In this document: one piece after another, positions 1 through 11,997 of the stretch
Position numbering within the stretch: position 1 is the stretch's first letter
Layout of the letters: each line of letters opens with the position of its first letter
Assembly (NCBI GenBank): GCA_002270565.1
Contig: NQMI01000113.1
Span: 90,097-154,096, forward strand
From: Stenocarpella maydis
Taxonomy: Eukaryota; Ascomycota; Sordariomycetes; Diaporthales; Diaporthaceae
DNA length: 64,000 nucleotides
Reading direction: 5' to 3'
Translations under genes and position numbers: made by a program
Notes under the pieces: generated by a model
Database searches by the model: none
The model's input: the letters and a program-made list of their open reading frames with translations, nothing else
Told to the model about the DNA's origin: nothing

Positions 1-769
1 CGTGTGAATATGATGTGGATATAAATGAAGAAACAGGCATAGTGGTTTATGGGATGTTGCAGTCATGGCCAGATTCAGCGCTTCTAGAACCCCCCACCCC
101 ATGACCCGGTTACAAGTACACCGAGTCGAAATTCAAGGACAAAAAGAATAGTGTACATTGCTTGATTACATATCAGTTCTACAACTTTTAAGACAACGCG
201 CAGAGCTGCGCTTGCTTGCATCCAATTACTCGCCGGTACGCGGGGCACACTGTTGACGCAGAGACAAGTCGATCCAAGAAAACGTGTACATGCACCGCCA
301 GTCTGGTTTGAATTAGTGATCCTTCTACTGTCCTCTCGGGAGATGCCTATTAAAAGTACTACACGCCCATATGCGAGCAGAGCGAAGCAAGCACAAAGCA
401 CTGCCGGCGCTTTGGTTTGCAGTGCAGTGCAGTGCCGCACCTGGTCCTGTTCCCACCGCTCTTCAGACGCACGGTGGCGCGCATGAAGCAGGAGCATCCT
501 CTTGTTGTATCTGAAGCCGATAAACCAGCCGCAGCCGTTGTTGGGCCCGGTGGGGGAGAAAGGGAAAAGAAAAGGAGAAGACCCCGAGCGAGTGCTGCCA
601 TATGCATGAGTCGTTGCCAAATCGTACCGCGCTTGCTTCCCTTCTTTCCATAACACATTTGCGTTTGCTGGTTCGTCATAAAAGCACTCACTACCACTCT
701 GTTCCCGGTTTCTTGACAGCGACCGCGGCGCGTTGCCAGGTCGCTGTTGACCTATGCCTTCCCTTTCTA
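1..769. other. Intergenic sequence downstream of KIN1
   Basis: No supported gene. Overlapping open frames on both strands are short, low-complexity and lack recognisable domains. The part next to 769 is probably the KIN1 3' UTR, because the KIN1 stop codon lies at 770-772 on the minus strand. Confidence 0.5.
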
Positions 770-3749
770 TCATAGCCGCAGTTCCCTCAATATCTGGTCT
801 GCCATGTTCTTGAACTGCCACGTGTTGCCAGTCATGCGCTTGAACTGGATACCATGCAAGCTGATCATTGGTACCTTGACGATGAAGATCTCAAACTCGA
901 GGACCATGTTTCCGCCGAGGTCGTCCTGTACCCGGGTTGTCGTCTCCCCCGGAGGGGGCCTCGACGGGCCACCGCTGTCACGTGAGTTATCAATGTCTGA
1001 GACATCCGAATTGCTGCTGCTACGGTCCTCCCTGGTTCTGCCTGGAGTCCGTGGCGTGTTGGGCTGACCCCCCTCGAGCACGTCGCGCACGTCGTCTGCC
1101 CGTTCGCCCCGTAGACCAAAACTAAAACGCCTCCTGTGGCCAGGTGGCTGATTCGGGCTGTTGGGCGGGTCGACCTTCTTGAGGTCTATGCTGGGTGAGT
1201 GAACACAGCGGAACCCGCCCCGAATTTCGGTATAGTCCACGCCAAGTTGTTTGAGCACCCGCTTGATGTCCGCCCGTATCTCGGGCACGGGCCGCGTCGA
1301 CGTGGTGCTGACACTGAAGAGGCCCTTGAGGAAGACGGGCTTTGCGAGGCTTGGGTTGTTGTCGTGGCGCTCATCGTTGGACAGACCGCTCTGGTCGCCG
1401 AGTTCCACGTCCGTCTCCTCTGGCACGTTCAGCTCCCGCTGCTCCTCGCGGCGGGCGCGCCGCGCCTGGATGCTCTCACGCCTCGCATGGCCCAGGGATT
1501 TGGCCCGCATGGAGACAGACCGCGAGGCGGCCGCCCCCCTGCCTTCACTCTGCGGTTTCGGCCTCTCCATGGACTGGTCCGAGCCGCTCGTGGGTGGTGG
1601 CTCCTTGCCCTCGGTGTCTGTCGTCGACCCATGCGATGCCATGGCACGTCTCCTGCGAAATTCTGCCGAGTTCACGCTGGTAGACCGCCCGAGGACCTTC
1701 TTCTGGCCTTGCGCGTTGGCACCGGCAGAGAGCGGCGGGCTCAGAAGCTCGCTGTGTTGAGGCTGGCTGCTGCCCGAGCGCAGCCGGGAGCTTGATCCAT
1801 CTTCCTTATCGCGCCTAGAGCGCCTGATACTGAAGGATTTCCTAGGCGGTATGCCAGGCACGGGCGGCTGTTCGGATGGGGAATGGACGTGGACTTGTGG
1901 AGGGTGCGACCGGTCCTTCTCGGGCCTCTCGCCATCCCTGGGCCGTCTCCTCGTGGAAAACCTCCTGAGGATACCGGCTGCCGCACTCTCCTTCTTCTCA
2001 GGTCTGTCCGCGGGTACCTGTGGCTCTGGACCGAGGGCGGCCTTTGGCGACAAGAGCGCCTTGTCAGGCACATCATCTTCTCCATGTGTCCGCGCCCGCG
2101 GCCTCGACCTCCCGCCGGTCGCCTTCTCACCCGGCATTTCGTACGCTGAGGCGTTGGTGTGGGCTTCCTGTGGCGGCGCTATCTCGGGGACGGAGTCTTT
2201 CTCCCTCTGGGCAGGGGCCTGTTGCGCCGCCATGGTCGGCACGACGTCGACCCTCTCCCGGTCCTGCTTCTCCTTGACCAAGTAGTAGATGGAGAGCAGC
2301 GGGCTGAAGGCATTGAGGGGATCGTTACCGAGTGCAAGGGCCTCGCTGCTCGGGGCAGTCAACGTGTCCCTGCTGGTCATGGAATTGCGCCGCTTGTAGA
2401 AGTCGAACATGCCTCTCTTCTTGTCACCGTCCTTGGAGGGCTGGGGCAAATCCTTTTCTTGCTGGTAGAGGCGGACACCGCGCTGGTATTCCTCCGACTC
2501 GATCAAGCGCGTCAGCTGCGCCTTGATGACCTCTGGCGGCCCAAAGTTGAAACCAGTCATGGCATTAATGACCTCCGGATCTAGTGGTAAGGTCAGGGGC
2601 TCACGGCGGGGCAGGAAATTGTCGGGCGGGCTGCTGTAACCCTTATTTATCCAAGGGTGTGCCATGACCTCAGCCATTGTGGCTCGTTGCTTGGGATCCG
2701 TGACCAGCATCCGGGAAAGCAAGTTCTTACACTCTGTGTACACCGGGGTGTTATCAGCCGGACATGGTCCGCTTGTTGGTATTTTTGTTGTTTTTTGTTG
2801 TTGTTGTTCTTTGGGGGGGGGGGTGGAGATCTTACCACTTGAGAGCCAGTTGGGATAATCCACGAGACCCTTCTTGATCTTGGCGTGAAGCGCAGGCATG
2901 CTCTGGTCGTCAAAAGGGACCTTTCCGCAGACGAGCACGTACAAGACGATGCCAAAACTCCATACGTCGACCTCGGGCCCGGTGTATGCCCTGGCCTGGA
3001 GGAGCTCCGGGGCGGCGAAGTACAAGCTACCGCAAAAGGTCTTGAGATGGGCACGGGGAGAGAAGAGGTTGCTCAGGCCGAAGTCGATGATTTTGATGTC
3101 ACCGACCTTGCTGATGAGGATGTTCTCGATCTTGAGGTCCCGGTGGACGATGCTGTTCCGGTGACAATAGTCGAGGGCACTAGCGATCTGTCTGCTGAAC
3201 TTGCGGGCCTGTTTCTCCTTGAGCTTCCCGTGGGAGATGATGTAGTCGAGCATCTGGCCGCCGTTTACATATTCAAACAGCATGTACCAGTGGTAGTTGG
3301 TCCTGACGACGTCGCGCAGGCCACAGACGTAAGGGTGATTGAGCAGGGTGACTATGGCAGCCTCTCGTGCGGTGCGGATCTCCTTGCCCTGCTCGTTACG
3401 CTCCTTGTCTGCCCGGCTGTGGTGCCCGTCATCGACGACGCCCCTGGGGATGATCTTGCACGCGACCTGTGGGGTTGGCGGGGAGATGTTAGCGAGATGA
3501 GGGAGTTGGTCCCCAGGACGAGGTGTTTGGCAAGTTGGTCGGGACACTTGCCTGCTCGTTGCTATCCTCCTTCTTGGCCAGCTTGACCTTGCCCATGCTG
3601 CCAGCGCCAATTGTCTTGCCCAAGATCCACTTCCCCGACTGCGTGGGTATCGTGGTCCGAGACCTAGCCTTGGGCTGGCCAGACGACCGCGGGTCGGCGG
3701 AGGAGGGGACGGCAGCAGGGCCGGTGTTGTGTGCAACGGTGGTGGCCAT
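770..3749 (-). CDS. kin1: KIN1/PAR-1/MARK-type serine/threonine protein kinase
   Basis: Exons 3749-3552, 3466-2836 and 2733-770, giving about 930 residues. The ATG at 3749 opens a short N-terminus leading into the ATP loop GAGSMGKVKLA. After the first splice come VACKII (catalytic Lys), the catalytic loop HRDLKIENIL, DFGLSNL and the APE-type loop AAPELL. A long, basic, Ser-rich region follows. The last ~45 residues (GNMVLEFEIF... to ILRELRL) match a kinase-associated KA1 domain, the hallmark of the Kin1/MARK group. In yeasts these kinases sit at the cell cortex and control polarity, exocytosis and septation. Intron 1 (3467-3551) is a GC-AG intron with donor CAG|GCAAGT. Intron 2 (2734-2835) restores LSS-ECKNLLSRM across a stretch that reads as a low-complexity insert if unspliced. 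Divergent from the G-patch gene across 1.8 kb. Confidence 0.93.
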
Positions 3750-5561
3750 GGCGTGCTGCAGCAGAGCTTGGTTGCGGCGGCTGAGAGGGCGTGTGCTGGC
3801 TGGCGCGAGGGTGAGGACGAGGACGAGAGGATGAGGGTGAGGGTGACGGGTCGGCCCTGGTGGCGGAGGGGGCTCTGTCCCTCTCTCTCGCGCTCTCTCT
3901 CTCTCTCTGCTGGTGGTTGTCGGGTGTTGAGGTGCTAGGCCTGTCCGCTCATGCTCATGCTCATGCTCGGGTTGCGGGTTGGGCAGGGCTGGTGTCTGGC
4001 TGTGCCGGCTGCGGTTGGATGGTCGGGTGTGAATTGGGGATGGAAGGCCGAGGAAGCGCGATTGGGAGCGACAGAGGAGGTGTTGTGGCTCTGAGCCTGG
4101 GCGTGGGACGCCTGTGGGGTGCTACAGCAGCGGCGGCGGCGTGGGCGTGGGGGCAGCAGTGGGAGCAGTAGGAGCAGTGGAAGCGGCGGCGGCAGCAGCA
4201 GAAGCAGGGCCTGGGACAGAGACGGGACGGGACAGCAGGCACGGAGGCAAAGCGAGGGAGCCTGGTGAGAGCGGCTGGGCTGGGAGGTGGCGGTTGGGGT
4301 TGAGTTGAATAAAGGTGGTTGTGGATCAGGGAGAGGAGCTTTGGAGCCGGGCGAAATTGCTGCTATCATTTGGGGTTGGTTAAAGGGGATCCGGAGAGTA
4401 CAAGTCTACCCAGGTAATAAGGAACTGGCTGGGCTGCTGGGCTGGGCTGGGCTGGGCTGGCGACGTTGGCCAGGGGTGGGAGGGACCTTGGCGAAGGACA
4501 GGAGGAAGCGAGAGCAAGGTGCTTACTCGGTAAACTACCTACCTACCTAAAGCCAGGTATACCTAGATAGGGGTTTATACTCTTGGTACATGGGGGGACC
4601 TATCTTGGAATACCCAGACGTGTGAGGAACCGGGACAAGGGAACAGGAGCAGGAGCAAGAACGAGAGCTACAGCAATTGTATCAATTTGATATGACCTAC
4701 AGGGAGGGGATGCCATCAAACTGGCAGCACCACTTCCTCTCGCACCGTCATGGCCCCCTTCCCGTCGCGGTGGCTGTGACTGTCGGTGTCGGTCGGCTTG
4801 GTGCCGTCAGCGTCACGGTGCTCGCCTGCTCGTGCCGCACAATGCGGGTAGACGGTCTAGTAGATGGATGCATGACAGCCCGCATCTGCTGGCGATGCGA
4901 CCTCGTCTCTGCCGTGCTCCAATCCTCGAGGGCGCCAACAGCACAGCACCAGCCGGCCTTGTCTACACGCAACCTGGGCAGACGACGGGCAGTAGATGCC
5001 CAGGCAGATAGATTGACAAGTGCACGCCGAAACTACTAGCACATTTTACTCTTATTCCCCTGACTGCCTCTTGTGCCGGGCACCTCGCAGACTGAATCCC
5101 ACTCATTACAGTTACCTCCCTGGCCTGCGAATTTAGGTAATGGCATCAATGTGTTTCCGAGTTTTCGGATGAACCCGCCATGCTGAGCTTGGCCCAGTTG
5201 GGCTTGGCTGCTCAGCTGCGGGGGAGATGTGGAGAGTGCACACAGCTGCATGTACTGGATACGTGCAATGACACACAGACTACCGCCTTTTAGTAAGTAC
5301 CTAGATACTAAGATGTCTGCTCACCTGGTACCGTCAGAGCCCTAGTGCTGGAACGGACATGTGGCCGGGCCCCGTTGCTGTTGCTGCCGCCGGCCTTGGG
5401 ACTCGCACATACGGTACCGTGTAGACTACCTGCGACTGACCCTCACCAGACCCCAACCACTCCGCCTGTCCCAAGTTCCAGCAACTGCTTGCTCCCCGTT
5501 CCGCGTCTTCAGGGCACCCGTGTCCCAGAGATCCCACAAGGCTACCCACAAGGCTCCCCAC
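3750..5561. other. Divergent intergenic region kin1/G-patch gene
   Basis: It holds the long GC- and CT-rich leader of kin1, including a CT tract at 3881-3909, CAT/GAGC-type triplet runs at 3948-3966 and GCA/GGC runs near 4126-4205. Farther out is a CTAC/CCTA tract with palindromic GGTATACC around 4538-4570. Open frames here, such as a Pro/Leu-rich one at 3935-4369 on the minus strand, are products of repeat composition. I see no supported gene. Confidence 0.5.
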
Positions 5562-7789
5562 ATGTCCTACAAACGGACGCGCGCACAATACGAGGCCGAT
5601 CTACAGAAATCACACTCACCCTACGTTGCGTATGGTACGCCCCTGCCGCCCTTGGACCCCGACCTGCGTGACGATGGCTCCTACGTCCCCGTCTGGAAGC
5701 AGGAGGTGAGGGACGAAAGGGGCAGGAAGCGCCTGCATGGCGCCTTTACTGGCGGCTGGAGCGCTGGGTAAGCCCTCACTGCATGCCCGCCTCCCTCAGC
5801 TACCAAAACTCCCGCTCCGATGTGCTGATTCTCATGTGCGCGCCCGCCCATAGCTACTTCAATACTGTAGGGTCCAAGGAGGGATGGGTGCCCTCAACCT
5901 TTGTCTCGTCGCGGTCCAGCCGCCGCAAGGACAACAAGTCCACCCTCGTCCAACGGCCCGAGGATTTCATGGACCAAGAGGACCTCGCCGATGCTCAAGA
6001 ATCCGAGAGGCTCCACACCTCACGCGCCTTTGCTGGCCTCGGCGCAACCGATTCCCATGCCCATGCCGATTCCCATGGCGCCCGCCCTGCTGGCCTGGCC
6101 GGTCTGTTGCACGTACAAGGCGAGACCACGGGCACCAAATTGCTTAAGAAGATGGGCTGGAAAGAGGGACAAGGAGTCGGCCCCAAGATCCGTAGGAGGG
6201 CACATCTCGGCATGGCGACAGATCCGGCGCCCGAAAGCACAAGTGATACCTTCCTGTTCGCGCCCGAGAATGCTCCCATGATACAACTCGTCCGCAAGAC
6301 TGACCGCAGGGGCCTCGGATATGAAGGAGAATCAAGGCTCACACCGCTTCGGTCGCCGCGGTCCGCCCAGCTTGCACAGTCCGACGACGAAGACGCCGAC
6401 GGACAAGGCTTCACACTCAGCCGCCCCAGGCTGTCAGCCTCCAAGAGCACCAAGGACAAGGACACCAAGGCCCGCGGAGGCATTGGCATCGGGGTGCTGA
6501 ACGACACCGGCTCCGACGACGAAGACCCGTACGAAATCGGGCCGCGGATCTCGTACAACAAGACCATTGGTGGTACCAAGAACCTCAAGAAGAAGAAGGA
6601 CGTGAACTCCACACCGGCCAACCCTGCTATGAAATCCAGGCCAGTTTTCGTGCCGAGGCGCAAGGCCGTGGTAAAAGCGGCCGTTGGCGGCGCGCGTAAA
6701 TGTCACGATGGTCGGCCACCGCTGGAAGGATTTGTTCTGGGTCAAGAGTCTGATCCTCTGATATCTATAATCAACGCCGACGCCAAGTTCACACCGCCAG
6801 AGATACCCGCAGGTTGGGAGTCAAGCAAAGAGGCCGTGACCACTCGGGATGCTTCACACTACATATCAACGGCCAATGCTGCGAGGGCCTCCCAACTTGA
6901 CCCGTTGAGCCGGGCTGCTATACTTGGAGAGAAACAACTACCAGGAAAGTCTGTCTTTGACTTCCTGTCTGTCTCTGCCAGAGACCGCCTGGCAGCGGCG
7001 ACTGGGAAGACGGACCTGCCGGCAGCCAAGGGCGAGATCCCGGAAGGCTACGCGCTCTCGCCCGAGGAGAGGCGACGCGGTCTGCTGGAGCAAATACCAA
7101 AATTAGACAAGCAGAGTGCCCTGGGCGCCATGTCCAGGGGAGCTGCGGGCGGAGGGCCGTATGGGGACAACGAGGACAAGCGGTCTCGCTACAGGGGCTA
7201 TCTCGAGCTGCAGGCTGGCTCAAGGGGTGAGCCGCCCAGTAAGCCGGCCAGGATGACGGATGATGAGTGGATACGGGAGTTTCATGAGTTCTTCAATGTT
7301 GCCAGGATATTCCGACCCATGACTGGCTCGATTGCATCCAGGTTCACAACGTCGACGTCTTCACCACTGGCAGGCGGCGCTGACGGGAAGGCTGGAGACT
7401 CCGGCCTGCTCTCCAAGCCACCGCCCAAACCAGAGGACCCCGCTGAGGCGGCAGCCAAGATGGGAATGTACGGGCACATGACGCGATCCTCTCGTGATTT
7501 CTATCCGAGCCGGTTGTTGTGCAAGCGATTCAGTGTCAAGCCGCCGGTACACGTCCAGGCCGGAACCGATGCTGAGCCTCCAGAAACGCATAGGCCAGCT
7601 GGACCCATGCCAACGCGCGAAATGATCCAGGAGGCGACGGTAAAGGTGGCGGCGACAGGGCCAACCGCCGGGTCATCAAAACAGGATGTCGTGATGGATA
7701 GTAGTAGGAACGAGGCATTGGAGGCTAGTCGGGCGGGAGAGGAGGTGTTCAAGGCCATCTTTGGCGACAGCAGCGACGAAGGAAGCTGA
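5562..7789 (+). CDS. G-patch domain protein of the TOUGH/GPATCH1 family
   Basis: Exons 5562-5767 and 5854-7789 (intron 86 bp, GG|GTAAGC...TAG|C), 713 residues. The start [14 protein letters not shown] is chosen because it begins the conserved N-terminal block. The splice restores [19 protein letters not shown], the diagnostic N-terminal motif (DUF1604) of plant TOUGH and human GPATCH1. A G-patch follows at about residues 158-182 ([17 protein letters not shown]). Next come acidic segments, the conserved [14 protein letters not shown] block, and the [12 protein letters not shown] motif near the C-terminus. Family members act in the nucleus with the spliceosome and stimulate DEAH helicases through the G-patch. 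No frame damage seen. Confidence 0.92.
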
Positions 7790-8728
7790 ACCAGCCCCTC
7801 GAGAAGTAGAAATAAAACAGTAAAAACCCTTTCAAAGAAAAAGAAACAAAAACGAAAGAAGAAAAAAGCAGTCAATTATATACATGGCTTCTTATCTGTG
7901 GGGTGTCATGCTAGGAATAGGCTCTTGTGATGGCGTTGCAGGTTGCTGGCAACCCCCTGATCATCAACCGTTGGTTCACACGGAGCCGTGACCTACTTAC
8001 TGGCAGCTGCAGGGACATGGTTAGAAGCTGACCGTGACACCAAGACCAGGGAGAACCTCGCTGGCACTGAGCTATTGCTCGTACTCGAGCCTTATGATCC
8101 GCGGGACAGAGCCGCAGGCGTGCTTATCCTCGGTGCCGGAGTGGTGAGGCATGCGTGTATCTGTATCTATCTACCTGGGTATCTACCTCTGGTCCCCAAG
8201 TGCCAGGCCGCGAGTGGGAGCTTGGTGCATACCCGGTCGAGTATCTGTATTCCGGGACTGGGCGTTGAGGGGGTATTGGTGGGCGTGGTACGGGCACTGG
8301 GTACAAGAGCTGGGGCGTCTTGGCCCGATTTGGCACTCGCTTAGTGCAACTTTGGACACCTTCATCTCTCGTTCATTTCGATCCGGCCTCAGCGCAGTTC
8401 GCACAACAGCCTTCAATCTGCCCACGCCCATCTTCTGTCCAGTCGCCGGTGCTGTTTGCTACTAATTCCTCCCCAGCAGTTAGCTGGTTGGTCCTCTCTG
8501 TCCCACGCCCACGCCCTCGCCCAACATTGAACAGACCCCGCCGACCGGCCAGCCCGTCTCGTCAGTCAGTCAGTCAGTCAGTCAGTCATTCACTCAATCG
8601 CCTCGCCTCCTGATGCTCTAGCCGCCCACCCTGCTGTCCAGCACAACCGACCACCGACGGCGAAGCTGTCAACATCCCAAGGCCACCAGCACAAGACGGA
8701 GCCCAGTGCCGTCTCCACACCAGCCAAA
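7790..8728. other. Intergenic region and probable 5' leader of the WHI2-like gene
   Basis: A-rich sequence just after 7790 is probably the 3' UTR of the G-patch gene. A (GTCA)7 microsatellite occupies 8561-8588. A two-codon upstream frame (ATG CTC TAG) starts at 8612. I see no gene here. Confidence 0.45.
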
Positions 8729-10610
8729 TTGTCAACATCACAGGAGCTTAGTCAGGGACCTTCCGTGTCTTCTGGGTCAAGCCATCCGAGACGAGTCGTC
8801 GACGAAGCCCTGCTAGGTCCCAACGGCCCCAAAGCCAGGCACATCCAGGAGAGCCTCTGCCGCCCCGGCCCAGCACCTCTCGATCCTCCTGCACCACCAT
8901 CACCACCGTCACCATCACCTGCTGCTTCTGCTGCTGCCGCCGCCGCCGCCACCACCACCACCACCCCCTCCTCCTCCATCTGCTCCACCCACCGCCCAGG
9001 GGCAACACCGCAGCCTCCGCCGCCTCAGTACCCTGCCTCTGAGGCGTCCCGCCCGACTGCTACGTCGCTCGTTTGTCACCGGACCGCACCTCCGCCTTTC
9101 TCCTCCCTTTTTGCTAGCTTTCCGCCCCCGGACCAACCCAGCCCTGCTTCTGACCTCGAGACCGACGATCCCTCTGCCTGTGCCGTAGTTGCATCCGGGC
9201 ACCTCTGCGATCAAGAGCCCGCCCAGCGCGACAAGTCCCCTGCCCCTGCCTACGAGCCGCCCGCAGCATCGAGCTCCTCGGAACCGCTCAACACCTACCA
9301 CGAGACCGTTTCCGAGACCAAACGCGGCCTCCCCAAGGACATCAAGGCCGAGAGTAGCTCGCGCCCCAAGGACGACGACGCCGAACCACCACCAGCTTAC
9401 TCAGAGGGTTACAGCCCCCTCCAGTCCTTCACATACCTGATGGCTGCCGCAGGAGGAGCCTCGAGTATTATTACTCAGGTGCAACAGGGCGGTCCGCCCG
9501 TCAACACCCTTGGAGGTGAGAAGTGCCCAGCCGACTTTTTGGGACAACAATCACTGACATGACGAGAAAAAAGATGTAGGCGCCGATGAGACTATAACCA
9601 TGGACCTGAGGTATGTTGAGCCCCGCCTCGGTAGTCCTTGGAAACGTCAGGGCGCCGAGGCTAACGCGCATCATCAGGGGCACACGGTTCGTTCTCTCTC
9701 GCGATGAGCTCCTGACGCTCCCCGAGTTTGTGCTGCTATCCCTCTTTCCCAATGGCCTCTTCCCCGAGGGACACATGGGCGGCCCGACAGATGGTGATGC
9801 TATTCAAGTTGATGTCAGTTGTTTCCCGCCTAAACCTTGCCGTCGCAACGGTCGATAGATATTATGGTGCTGATGCCGTTGTAACCGCCACCAGTATGAC
9901 CCGGAATCTCTACAGTACATGCTTGAGTTTTTCCGCAAGGTTGCCTCGTCGATCCCGGCCGAGTCATCTCCGCCACCGTCCCAAGATGGCGACGGGCTGC
10001 CCATCGAGCCATTGGGAGGGACGGGCCGTGATGACTCATCAAAGAGGGCAGGCATCATAGTACTGCGTGAGGACCTGGACTTCTATGTCATCCCGCCCAA
10101 GGCAGACATCCAGCAGCCGGAGATGATAGAGGTGAAAAGGGCCGCAGCCAGGGCGCTCCTTAAACAGGACGGCATCTTCTCCGGGCTGAAGCGAAGCGAC
10201 GAGCCTGGGACTACCGAGGCTCATCTGATTGAGATGTTGACAGCTGGGTATGTCCCCAGAGTCCTAATGGCATATCGCATCCAACTTTGTACGGAAATAT
10301 CCCCCAGCTGACACCGCAAAACAGTGGATTTAATCACGATGACCAATGGGGTCACCGGGCAGGCGAGCCTAACAAGGCCGTTGTTTGCAGTCTCGCGCTG
10401 GCGAGGCTTCGCAGTGACATCCGTGGCAATGAGATGGGTAGCAACGCTGTGGGCATGGCCCAGAAGCTATTGCTCTTCTGGCGGAAGCCGGCCAGGAGAT
10501 GTTGGTGGGAGGGTGTGGAGCTCGAAAACGTCGAGGGTGTGGAGGGCAAGCTCAAAGTGTGGATCCGGCGAGTCTGGACGCTGGAGATGAGTGTCATCGG
10601 CCTGCGATGA
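8729..10610 (+). CDS. whi2: WHI2-like BTB/POZ-domain protein (phosphatase-activator family)
   Basis: Coding segments: up to 9514, then about 9583-9613, 9686-9813, 9895-10247 and 10325-10610. Splices restore LGGADETITMDLRGTRFVLSRDELLTLPEF..., then IQVD-YDPESLQYMLEFF, then LTAGG-FNHDDQWGH. The middle block is a BTB/T1-like fold characteristic of fungal Whi2 homologues, which in yeast act with Psr1/2 phosphatases in stress response and TORC1 restraint. Upstream of it is a Pro/Ala/Ser-rich segment that ends in PPPAYSEGYSPLQSFTYL. The 5' limit is uncertain. The frame is open back to a stop at 8618 but contains no ATG before 9440, so 8729 is only the first near-cognate TTG. A conservative ATG-start model is 9440-10610, beginning MAAAGGASSIITQVQQGG. 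An unseen upstream exon is the other possibility. Confidence 0.8.
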
Positions 10611-11997
10611 TTCCTGGGCTGCGCCTGTGAGACTCCAAATGGAGCACAAAGCGCGTTTGATGATTTGTGAAATAGCGCTCAAGATGCCGGGGGAAGGTGT
10701 GTGCGCGCTCGCATGCGCGGGCCTGGCGAGGTCTTTGCTTTTCAGATACCAACGTATATAATTGGGCTCGACAGCCTGTGTGGGGGTGGCGGACTGTTCC
10801 TTTCTTTTCTACTATTTGTCATGGTCAAGAGCATAACACGGATACCATATTCTGTTCCTCGCATTGTTTGTTGCTCATGTGCTTGGTACTGCGACAACCG
10901 TCGGGCAGTATTCCATACTTGAAGCGGACGATAAGGTCCTGGCTAGGCACTTGAATCCTCAGGTCGCCTGAGGATTTCCACTCCTGGTCTGGAGCTCACA
11001 GCCGCAGTGCCTGCATGCAGCTCGCATCTGGTGCGGAGTAATTCGGCTTGCGGGCGTCGAAAGCCCACCTCAAGAACGGGTGATGACACCGATTACCAAG
11101 CCTCGCTGCCAAAGCTGTGGAGAGCCGACTGGCCAAAGTGCCGGCGTTCTGATGACTAGCCTACAAACACAGGACGGCGCATCCAAGGGGAGGGCAGCCG
11201 GTCCACGCCTGGGCCATCGAAACTCATCATTGTTGAGCATGAGGCCACAAAGAGATGTGCTCGGTAGACACTGAGCTCCGCACAGGGGAATGCCATTCTG
11301 CGATATCAAGGCTGGTCAACTCGGCTGGATGCCTCACGTGCTTGTAACTGCCTCAGTGGTAAATTGAGTTGGTTGGCTCTTTTGCAACAGCCGCGGAATT
11401 TCCCATCGTGTTAACCGCAGCCTTTACTAACGACACCGACTTCACTTGGCATGGGTTCAAGATCTGCGCCGACTTACTACAGACATGGGGGAGTATACAC
11501 GGCCGGGCTCCCAAGCATGACGCAACCAAGAAGAGCTAGATCTCTTCTAGCTGCTTGGTACTGGGCGCTTTTAATCTTGTATAAGGAGGGGGTGTGTGGC
11601 ACATATACGGCACACATGTAAGCTGCCGCCTTTGGAGAACGACAACATACATCCCCTGGGTACTGCGTACGTATTATGTTTTCACCATCACTCAAGTGCT
11701 TGTGATTCTGGATGCGAACCGGGGTCCCTGTCATATAAGGGCGGATTAACAAGAGAGGGGGAAGCCAGAGATATCTCGGCCAACACTTGTCTCGTCCGTC
11801 TCGAACAAGCCCAAGCACCAAGGAGCCCCAGAACCGAGTTGAGCTCTGCCCAGCTGCCTGAAAGCAGACCAGGAAGGCGTTTCGCCCAGAGCTGCCCTCT
11901 TGAGGGTTCACAACCCAGTTCGCGAGGGTCGTCCCAACTTGTCCGACCACCGGGTATCCGACTCCTCTCGTCCCATTCATCTCCAACAAAGTCGAAC
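10611..11997. other. Intergenic region upstream of the dehydrogenase
   Basis: Nothing beyond short shadow frames. The first part is the likely 3' UTR of the WHI2-like gene. The stretch around 11760-11997 is probably the promoter and leader of the dehydrogenase locus, with CA/CT-rich sequence just before its ATG. Confidence 0.4.

Noticed and set aside
84..821. 245-codon minus-strand open frame downstream of KIN1
   Set aside because: No domain, unusual composition (Cys/Arg/Ser-rich), overlaps several equally long frames and the probable KIN1 3' UTR.
3935..4369. Leu/Pro-rich minus-strand open frame
   Set aside because: Built from GCA/GGA triplet runs in the KIN1 leader; looks hydrophobic only because of repeats.
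11445..11470. Possible tRNA B-box (GGTTCAAGATC)
   Set aside because: No matching A-box at proper spacing and no cloverleaf stems seen.
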